Below are positions 26,181 through 33,269 of a stretch of 64,000 nt of DNA, in pieces. Each line of letters starts with the position of its first letter. The first letter of the stretch is position 1. The translations under genes were made by a program, and so were the position numbers. Below the pieces are notes generated by a model. That model did no database searches. It was not told the origin of the DNA and saw nothing but the letters and a program-made list of their open reading frames with translations. The stretch spans positions 124,001 through 188,000 of the forward strand of contig WRLM01000003.1 of assembly GCA_009777615.1 (NCBI GenBank), given 5' to 3'. This DNA is from Candidatus Methanoplasma cognatum (lineage in GTDB: Archaea; Thermoplasmatota; Thermoplasmata; Methanomassiliicoccales; Methanomethylophilaceae).

Positions 26181-26621
26181 ATGGACGTGGAAACCATTCT
26201 CGGACTGGTGGATCCAAAGTGGCATGATTGTATGGACAACATCCATGAGATGTGCAACGCACCGTATGCCGTAAATAACGGGATAGAGCTTGTCAGCATA
26301 GATAAGGACGGAACGGTCGTTATGAAAAAAGATGTTCTGCCCCATGATCTCAACAGCAACGGGGTCGTCCACGGTGCGGCCACATTCGGCATTATAGACC
26401 ATACGTTTGCGGTCATAGGCAACATGGATGTGCGTACCGTCGGCCTTTCCTGCAACGTCACTTATTACCGCCCCTGTTTCGGCAGCATGATCACAGCGGA
26501 GGCGAAGATGATAAACGAATCAAAAACACTGATAACCGCAGACGTGTCCGTCCGCAGCGAGGGCAAGCTAATCGCCTCGGCTACCTGCATAGGTTTCAAA
26601 GGCGAGAGGCCGAGAAGATGA
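26181..26621 (+). CDS. Hotdog-fold thioesterase (PaaI-like)
   Basis: A 146-residue acyl-CoA thioesterase. The PaaI-type core is present: NGVVHGAATFGIIDHTFA, where the Gly-rich turn binds CoA and the Asp or His in IIDH replaces the usual catalytic acid. A strand ITAEAKMINESKTLITADVSV follows. It would release free acid from an acyl- or aryl-CoA, which suits its place beside the CoA ligases. The chosen start lies 25 nt after a TATA box; ATG 26166 would add five residues. The zinc-ribbon gene overlaps the 3' end by 4 bp. Confidence 0.85.
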   Translation: MDVETILGLVDPKWHDCMDNIHEMCNAPYAVNNGIELVSIDKDGTVVMKKDVLPHDLNSNGVVHGAATFGIIDHTFAVIGNMDVRTVGLSCNVTYYRPCFGSMITAEAKMINESKTLITADVSVRSEGKLIASATCIGFKGERPRR

Positions 26622-27061
26622 GTCAGAAAAAGTGTCCGCGCTGCGGGGAGTATGTCCAGAAGAACAGTCTGACATGCCCCCGGTGTTACGCGGAGATACC
26701 AAGGGAGCCGCCTGCTGAAAGCCCGGAACGCGTTGCGAACGGTAAAAAGAAAAGGGTGCCCGGAGATATTCCGGCCGCTGCCGTGCTGCTTGCCGTGATC
26801 CCGCCTTTTTTCGGCCTGCTGGGACTTGGGATCATATATCTTCATCCCAGAGACAGTAAGGGATATTGGTTCTTAGCGGCCGGACTGTTATTGTTCCTTT
26901 CCGTTATGGCGCTGTTCTTCCTGATGCGGAATTCCGGTTTCCTTTCGGCATTGTTCCTTCTGGTAGCGCTCGTCATCCTGCTGATCGTCTATATCTCCGG
27001 AGCCGCGGCGGCTTTGCTTGAGACCTTGTTCGGTTCGGTCTTCAAGATCCTCAGGTTTTAA
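26618..27061 (+). CDS. Zinc-ribbon membrane protein
   Basis: A 147-residue protein of unknown function. An N-terminal double CxxC zinc ribbon (CPRCGEYVQKNSLTCPRC, residues 6-23) is joined by a basic, proline-rich linker to three hydrophobic segments (about 51-73, 82-100, 106-135). The start overlaps the thioesterase stop by 4 bp (ATGA), so the two are co-translated. The 3' end overlaps the convergent dead-exonuclease gene by 4 bp. Zinc-ribbon membrane proteins of this kind are common in this lineage; no role is known. Confidence 0.75.
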   Translation: MSQKKCPRCGEYVQKNSLTCPRCYAEIPREPPAESPERVANGKKKRVPGDIPAAAVLLAVIPPFFGLLGLGIIYLHPRDSKGYWFLAAGLLLFLSVMALFFLMRNSGFLSALFLLVALVILLIVYISGAAAALLETLFGSVFKILRF

Positions 27062-27615
27062 TATTTGCCTTTGGACCTCATGTATATCATGAGTTCCGAG
27101 GTCATCTGTGCCAAATGGATGGCCCTTCTTCCGGTCCCGATGCATGCCGGATCGTTCCTCAGAAGTCTTTTGTAGGCCTTCCTTATCGTGACCGGCTCAT
27201 CAGAAGGGAACCTGCATTTGAGGCTTACAGGCATCTTCGACGACACGGACGGCATAACGGTGGATCTGTATGTTATATCCCAAGGGTCGAAGGTCATGTA
27301 CCTTCCGAACTCCTGTTTTCCATCGAACGAGGCTATGTTCTTCCCGTCGATGATCTGCGCTGTCTCATCCGCCACCTTTCTTTCCGGATCTCCGGCATAG
27401 ATCTCTTCGGCAGACAGCCCGCCTATCCCGAAAAGATAGTCGAGTTTCTTCTTCCCAAGCTGTTTTGGGTCATAGTAGATGACGTTATGATAAACGGTCA
27501 GGTACTCACTCCGGTCAAGATCCACGCAGCATACGGCGATATCCACTATCTCGTCGTAAGGGAAGCCGTCCGGGCCTGTCGGAAGCGCCTGTATGACGAA
27601 TATCTCCTCTGACAC
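27058..27615 (-). CDS. Catalytically dead DEDDh exonuclease paralogue
   Basis: A 185-residue protein that aligns from end to end with the intact exonuclease at 35838-36425 but has lost the active site. The first motif of the intact copy, IDTETTG, is here IQALPTG, so both metal-binding acids are gone. The intact copy's FDMDKF corresponds to FDGKQEFGRY. The HRALSDA motif of the intact copy is replaced by HLAQMTS, so the last Asp is missing. Domain length and flanking strands are kept. Codon use looks normal, so this seems to be a retained non-catalytic protein and not a pseudogene. It is divergent from the AddB-like gene, with a shared TATA element. Confidence 0.75.
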   Translation of the reverse strand: MSEEIFVIQALPTGPDGFPYDEIVDIAVCCVDLDRSEYLTVYHNVIYYDPKQLGKKKLDYLFGIGGLSAEEIYAGDPERKVADETAQIIDGKNIASFDGKQEFGRYMTFDPWDITYRSTVMPSVSSKMPVSLKCRFPSDEPVTIRKAYKRLLRNDPACIGTGRRAIHLAQMTSELMIYMRSKGKY

Positions 27616-27672
27616 ATTACGGGTTATGCGGACGGCATAATTGTACTTTCGCCAGTTTCGGACACCTCTCTC

Positions 27673-27685
27673 CTAAATATAAATA
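27673..27685. promoter_or_regulatory. TATA element between dead exonuclease and AddB-like gene
   Basis: CTAAATATAAATA reads as a TATA box on both strands. On the plus strand it is about 27 nt before the AddB-like ATG, predicting a leaderless mRNA. On the minus strand it would give a leader of about 40 nt for the exonuclease paralogue. Confidence 0.5.
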
Positions 27686-27706
27686 CCCTGACGACCTGTT
27701 TGGAGC

Positions 27707-30382
27707 ATGCGCCGCGCAAAGAGCATCGACGAGCTGTATGAGGAGGTCAAGGGATATGATCTGGTCATCACTAACGACGCCGCTCTGGCCACCGCGCTTA
27801 ACGCAAGGATAGATATTCCGAAGATAGGCGGCTTCGCCTATACGCCGAGGCACATAGCTGGGAACGAGGCCGTGCCGGTGCTGGGCGCGGGGGTCCTCGG
27901 CGATTTGAAGATAATATCAGAGATTTCCAACGAGACGGGGTACGGCTTCAAGCACATTCACAGCGAGCTGGAGAACATACGGACCATAAGGCGGTATAAA
28001 AAAGACGTTCGAAGGTATCTGTACTCCCGATCGTCGGCTGATATATACAGGTCCTTTCTGGGACTCAGGACGATCGAGAAACTCATGGATTCCTACATCC
28101 CGGAAGAAATGGAGTTCTTCAATGGAAAAAGGACGGCTGTGATAGGGATCGAGCTTTTCAACGACCTCGATAAGCATTTTGTTCCCGCCCGACACGATGA
28201 GATCGATATATTCACGGACGGAACATACGAAATAGATACGATATACGAAGTGGGGAACGACAGGCAGATCGCCGAGAATGCCGTCGCCCTGATAGACCCG
28301 GAAAGAGCTGACGATACGGCGATCGTGTTTGACACAACGGGCCCGATCGCCGATGCCGTCAGGGCCGCGCTGTACCGCAGGAACATACCTTTCAGGAACA
28401 CCATGTCCGTGAAGGACCTGTCTCAGGTAAGGGATTATCTCCAATTCCTTTCCCTTTCGCTGTCATATGAGACGCTGAGGGTCAGACATGTCCGTGAACT
28501 TTTCTCCGGCTACGGAGGATACTTCGACCAGCGCGAGAACGAATACCTCCTGCACAAGATCGAAGGTCATCTCAGGCACAGAGCAAAAGAACTTGCGGAC
28601 GTGATGAAGAACATTAGGGAACTCACATTTCAGGATGTCTGCGACCGGGTGGTGAGGGAGGTGCACCGTCCGCAGATAAAGATGCTGATCGAAGACATGA
28701 AAGTGAAAGACTCCAAAGTGACATCCGGATCGGTGAATGAGCTGAACTACGCCGTCAATAATATTGACGACCTCCGCCACAACGAAGAGATACCTGACGA
28801 CGAGAAGAGAGGGGTCCTGCTGGCCGACTGTCTGAAATCCATGTACGTAGACCGCCCTTTCATCATATATCTGGGTCTGGGGCCTGAATGGTCAAGCACG
28901 GTTGTCGGTAAGGAGTATATCGACAGAGAGGCGGAGGCGGAGCTCGATATGTACAGGTTCTCGATCCTTTTACAGCAGGGCGTTTCGAGACTCTATGCAG
29001 TGAACTCCATGAGGAACGGCAGAGAAGCCTCCCCCTCCCCCATATTCGAGCAGATAAAAGAATATGAAAAAACAGGAGACGGAAGGTCTGCGTCGGTGTC
29101 CGGCTTCGGGGATGTGTCAAAAATTGTGATCAGGGGGCAGTGGGCGCTTTCCGGCGAAAAGGATCTGCTCATCATCGGGGAGGACAGGCCGGACCCCGTG
29201 GAGAATAAGGATTGGAAATTCTCCAAATCCGCTTACAACAACTACTTCGCATGCCCGCGTGCCTATATGTACGGCAGGATCATCTCGATCCCCGATTCCG
29301 AAAGCACGATATTCGGTAACATACTGCACGACTTCGCCGAATTCTACCTCTGTTATCCAGAACTCGTGGAAGGTAAGCTAGAAGAACACACGGAGATGAT
29401 ACGCGAGAAATATTCGGGGCTGTCGAGCCGGCAGATGATGGAGATCGACGGGAGCAGGATAAGGATATGCATGACCAACATCATACGCTTCATCGACTCC
29501 CTCATGATAACCGATGTTCCCTTGGACAGGGAGTGCTCGAAGAGAAAATACAGGAACATGTTCATGGAGATGCACGGCTGCAAGATGTACAGCAGCATCA
29601 CTGAAACGGAATTTGCGTCCCGCACGCATCCGCTTTTCGGCAAATTCGACCTTCTGACCGATCACCGAATAGTGGATTACAAAACGGGGAAGGCCATCGC
29701 AACGAAAGATATAACGAAAAAGATGAATACATCTCTGAAACAAGACTATTTCGAGTTTCAGCCGCTGATCTACCTGTCTTTGATGAAGGACAATTCTCCC
29801 CCGCCGCATATTTTCAGTTTAGTCTATGTCGCGGACAACGACGTACGCTCCGTCACCGATGAAAATTTCAAAATAGCGGACAACGTCCGCGACGTAGTGC
29901 TTATCGAAGATAGCATGAAAGCATTCCTGTCGGACCCGAACTCTCCCGCCAAGACCGCATTCGGCAAGACCTATCAGCACATCACTGACCGATGGAGTTC
30001 GTTCGTGAACAGGGCAATGGTGACGGGGATGGATTCTTGCACATCCTGGAAGAACGACCGCGGACTGATCTCATCCCTCATCGGCATACTTGGAATGAAT
30101 GATAACAAAACCAATTCTGACAACGTATCAAAAGCGCTGGGGAAGCTCTCGGACATTATCTCGTCGGGAATGTTTGTTGACAATGATGAAGTCATCATTC
30201 CCTCGGACACCCTTGAAAGGTTCCTCTCGATGGTGGATGAGCATCATTCTCTTGCGTCTTCGCAGACATACTCGGAGTTCCCCCCGTCCCCGAGAAGAGA
30301 CTGCGGAGGATGCGATTTCTTCAGGGCCTGCACAAAAGACGTGGTCGAACTTGACTTAGGTGATGAAAATGACGACGAATGA
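27707..30382 (+). CDS. AddB-like nuclease subunit (PD-(D/E)XK, Fe-S staple)
   Basis: Large partner of a double-strand-break resection enzyme. The 891 residues have a helicase-like N-terminal two thirds without Walker A, as in AddB, and a C-terminal nuclease: FGKFDLLTDHRIVDYKTGK (around residues 643-661) supplies the Asp and Asp-x-Lys of the PD-(D/E)XK site. The iron-sulfur staple of AddB is also there: a lone cysteine in FACPRAYMYGR (about 519) and CGGCDFFRAC near the C-terminus. The AddA-like gene overlaps the 3' end by 20 bp. Together they would process broken DNA ends. Start chosen at ATG 27707, 27 nt after a TATA box, with a GGAG ribosome-binding site. Confidence 0.85.
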   Translation: MRRAKSIDELYEEVKGYDLVITNDAALATALNARIDIPKIGGFAYTPRHIAGNEAVPVLGAGVLGDLKIISEISNETGYGFKHIHSELENIRTIRRYKKDVRRYLYSRSSADIYRSFLGLRTIEKLMDSYIPEEMEFFNGKRTAVIGIELFNDLDKHFVPARHDEIDIFTDGTYEIDTIYEVGNDRQIAENAVALIDPERADDTAIVFDTTGPIADAVRAALYRRNIPFRNTMSVKDLSQVRDYLQFLSLSLSYETLRVRHVRELFSGYGGYFDQRENEYLLHKIEGHLRHRAKELADVMKNIRELTFQDVCDRVVREVHRPQIKMLIEDMKVKDSKVTSGSVNELNYAVNNIDDLRHNEEIPDDEKRGVLLADCLKSMYVDRPFIIYLGLGPEWSSTVVGKEYIDREAEAELDMYRFSILLQQGVSRLYAVNSMRNGREASPSPIFEQIKEYEKTGDGRSASVSGFGDVSKIVIRGQWALSGEKDLLIIGEDRPDPVENKDWKFSKSAYNNYFACPRAYMYGRIISIPDSESTIFGNILHDFAEFYLCYPELVEGKLEEHTEMIREKYSGLSSRQMMEIDGSRIRICMTNIIRFIDSLMITDVPLDRECSKRKYRNMFMEMHGCKMYSSITETEFASRTHPLFGKFDLLTDHRIVDYKTGKAIATKDITKKMNTSLKQDYFEFQPLIYLSLMKDNSPPPHIFSLVYVADNDVRSVTDENFKIADNVRDVVLIEDSMKAFLSDPNSPAKTAFGKTYQHITDRWSSFVNRAMVTGMDSCTSWKNDRGLISSLIGILGMNDNKTNSDNVSKALGKLSDIISSGMFVDNDEVIIPSDTLERFLSMVDEHHSLASSQTYSEFPPSPRRDCGGCDFFRACTKDVVELDLGDENDDE

Positions 30383-33248
30383 CCTGAACCCGTCGCAGAA
30401 AGCGATCGCCGACGAACTTGAGGGGATGATCGTTGTCGACGCGGGACCCGGTACCGGCAAGACGCACACAATTGTGGAGAGGTTCCTGAACATCCTGAGT
30501 AAGGAGGACGTGGGAACTAAAGACGTCCTTCTTCTGACATTCACAAGAAACGCGGCAAGCGAGATGGAAGAGCGGATAAGGAACAGGATGGCGGGAACCG
30601 AGCTTTCCAGATCGTCCAAGTTCATTCAGACGAGCACTTTCGATTCATTCTGCTACTCAGTGGTGATGGAATCCCCCGATACGGTCAGCAGGTTCTTCAG
30701 AATGAGCGAGGTGCTCACAAGAGGGGCGGCCCTGGTGGAGAACGAAACGCTGAACTTGGAATACTTCACGGATTTCTTCGACCGCTTCATGATCTCCCGT
30801 CCCGAAGAATATGGCTTAGAGGAGGTCATAGCATCGCAGAACATCCCCGAACTGTACAGGATCATTAACAAACTGATGTCTATGGGCGTCGTCCCTCTGA
30901 AAAAAGGATGGTTCGGCGGTAATGACGGCCGCGTCCTTTTAGGGGATCCGGAAAGGGTCCGCGGGATACTCTCCTCCATGAACGGCAATGCCAGTCCCAG
31001 AGGGAACTACGAATTGTCTGATTTCCTCTGTAAGAAATTCTCGAATGATCAGACCTTTGGAGAACTCGGTGTCTCAAGGGCGGAACCTTTGTCCGATATG
31101 ATGATCGAGGAGGCATCGTTCGATAACAGGACCGAGCTTCTTTCGCTGATCCATGACGTTTATTATGAATACGTCAGAAGCTGCATAAACGACGACAGAC
31201 TGACATACGGCCTCGTTGCCTCCTTTGCGTTCATAGTGCTGTACGAGGACAAGAGCGTAAGAGAAAGGATGTCCGTGAAATATCTCATGATCGACGAGTT
31301 CCAGGATACCAACGAGAATCAGCTGATGATCGCGCTGATGCTGCTTAAGGAGCCGAACCTCTGCGTGGTTGGGGATTGGAAACAGGGGATATACGGTTTC
31401 AGACATGTGTCGATCGAGAACATCATTGATTTTGAGAACAGAGCGATAGCGCTGAGAAGGGTACTTAACGACGACAGCGTGAGGATCCCGTTCTCTATAC
31501 CGGAAGTAAAGAAGCTGTCGCTGGATATTAACTACAGGAGTTCGCAGATCATAATCGACGCCGCCTATGACGCTTTGTACATACCCGCGACAAAAAAGGA
31601 CGATGTCAACAGAGATCTGCTGGAAAACAACATCACCAGAATAACCGCTCGGCGGGATGACATCGGCGGCGATACCCGGATAGAGTTCGTATCCGCCGCT
31701 TCGAGGGAGGAAGAAGCGGAGGAGGTCATCAGGACAATAGCCGGCTACGTGAACGGCGGTCATCTGATCCATGAAGGCAGCACGGCAAGGCGCCCGGGAT
31801 TCGGCGACATAGCGGTCCTTTGCAGGAAGACCGACCTGTGCCGTGCGGTCAACGACGCCGCCATATCTTCCGGCATACCCGCATTCCTTCAGGGGGACGT
31901 GGAGGTCATGAGCACCAGGGAAGGCAAGCTTGCGCTGGCATGGCTCAAATATCTCAACAACAAGGATGACGACTGGGGTATAGGCCCAATAATGGCCGAT
32001 GCGGGATACACCCTGAGCGACATCCTCGAGTTGAGGGGGGAACCTCCTTCCGTGTTCTCGGACATGAGAAGATCCCTCATAAGGAAAAAAAGGCGTATAA
32101 CCGATCTTCTCTCGTCGGTGTTCGCTTTCTACGGCCTGAACAACGATATGACCCAGACGATCATCTCCGTCATATCGTCATCCCACAGGGACTCCCTGCT
32201 CACCATATCTGACGTGATAGGGATGATAGAGAAAGACATAGAGAACCACACGAAATACCAGGTCGACGGCATGCTTGACAGGAAAGCGGTTACGATACAG
32301 ACGATGCATAAATCAAAGGGACTGGAATACCCGATAGTGATAATAGCGGGAGTGGACTCGAAGGTCATGCCCAGCATACAGTCCGATAGATCGACATACA
32401 CCTTCAACGACGCCACCGGCATACGGTGCAGAAAGAGCGTCTCCTCCTTTGGAGGAGATTATTCCAAGATAACGGCGTCATGGAAGACCTACCTTGCGGA
32501 ATACTCTTTGACGAAGGATTACAGCGAGGAAAGGAGGCTCATGTTCGTCGCCCTCTCTCGGGCTAAACAATATATCACGGTGGTGTCCGGGCCGAAACCT
32601 TCCCCTTTCTTCGAACATCTTTTGAAAGGAAGGGGCCGGCCGTGCGGGGATGCCGATATCAGGAAACTCGATGTTAAAGCGGATGTCGATCTCATCCAGG
32701 CCCCGGCGATAGGGAAATTCGCCCCCAGAAGGGTCAACCTGGGAGTGCACGATATCATGCGCTCGATCGGTTCCCTCCGCCCGGATGCCGACACGGACGA
32801 GTTCTCCGGCAAAGGCAAGGAATACGGAACAGAGATTCACGAGCTGGCACATGCTATGGCTGCCGGCCACAAGGTGGATGATGAACGGCCTGAGGTGCCC
32901 GTTATCCGAGGGGTGCTTTCGGCGGCCTCGGACGCCGATCTGATACTTCCTGAGAAGGAGTGTTCCCTGCCCTTCAACGACCTCAACGTTACTTTGAAGG
33001 GAGTGATAGACCTTCTTATCGTCAGGCCCGAAAGGATCGAGGTGCACGATTATAAGACCGATATCGACACATCCTATGAAGAGGAATACCGCATACAGCT
33101 GAGCGTGTATGCCCACGCCGCCTCCGAATATTACGGGAGACCGGCGAAATGCATTATAGATTACGTCTCTCTGGGAAAGACCGCTGAGTTCGATCCGCTG
33201 CCCAAGGAGGCCATCGCCCAGAGGATCGCAGAGTATATTTCTTTATAA
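30363..33248 (+). CDS. AddA/RecB-like helicase-nuclease (UvrD family)
   Basis: Superfamily 1A helicase with a C-terminal nuclease. The 961 residues show Walker A (DAGPGTGKTHTI, about residue 26), motif Ia (LLLTFTRNAASEMEERI), motif II (YLMIDEFQDTNENQ), motif III (VVGDWKQGIYGFR), motif V (TMHKSKGLEYPIV) and motif VI (VALSRAKQYI). At the C-terminus VHDYKTDID and IQLSVYAHAASEYYG form a RecB-type PD-(D/E)XK nuclease. I start at ATG 30363, after AGGTG; a GTG one codon upstream is possible. With the AddB-like protein upstream this makes a complete AddAB-like pair, which is unusual in archaea, where HerA-NurA-Mre11-Rad50 normally do this job. Confidence 0.92.
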   Translation: MKMTTNDLNPSQKAIADELEGMIVVDAGPGTGKTHTIVERFLNILSKEDVGTKDVLLLTFTRNAASEMEERIRNRMAGTELSRSSKFIQTSTFDSFCYSVVMESPDTVSRFFRMSEVLTRGAALVENETLNLEYFTDFFDRFMISRPEEYGLEEVIASQNIPELYRIINKLMSMGVVPLKKGWFGGNDGRVLLGDPERVRGILSSMNGNASPRGNYELSDFLCKKFSNDQTFGELGVSRAEPLSDMMIEEASFDNRTELLSLIHDVYYEYVRSCINDDRLTYGLVASFAFIVLYEDKSVRERMSVKYLMIDEFQDTNENQLMIALMLLKEPNLCVVGDWKQGIYGFRHVSIENIIDFENRAIALRRVLNDDSVRIPFSIPEVKKLSLDINYRSSQIIIDAAYDALYIPATKKDDVNRDLLENNITRITARRDDIGGDTRIEFVSAASREEEAEEVIRTIAGYVNGGHLIHEGSTARRPGFGDIAVLCRKTDLCRAVNDAAISSGIPAFLQGDVEVMSTREGKLALAWLKYLNNKDDDWGIGPIMADAGYTLSDILELRGEPPSVFSDMRRSLIRKKRRITDLLSSVFAFYGLNNDMTQTIISVISSSHRDSLLTISDVIGMIEKDIENHTKYQVDGMLDRKAVTIQTMHKSKGLEYPIVIIAGVDSKVMPSIQSDRSTYTFNDATGIRCRKSVSSFGGDYSKITASWKTYLAEYSLTKDYSEERRLMFVALSRAKQYITVVSGPKPSPFFEHLLKGRGRPCGDADIRKLDVKADVDLIQAPAIGKFAPRRVNLGVHDIMRSIGSLRPDADTDEFSGKGKEYGTEIHELAHAMAAGHKVDDERPEVPVIRGVLSAASDADLILPEKECSLPFNDLNVTLKGVIDLLIVRPERIEVHDYKTDIDTSYEEEYRIQLSVYAHAASEYYGRPAKCIIDYVSLGKTAEFDPLPKEAIAQRIAEYISL

Positions 33249-33269
33249 TGGAAAGTGCTGCATACAGGC

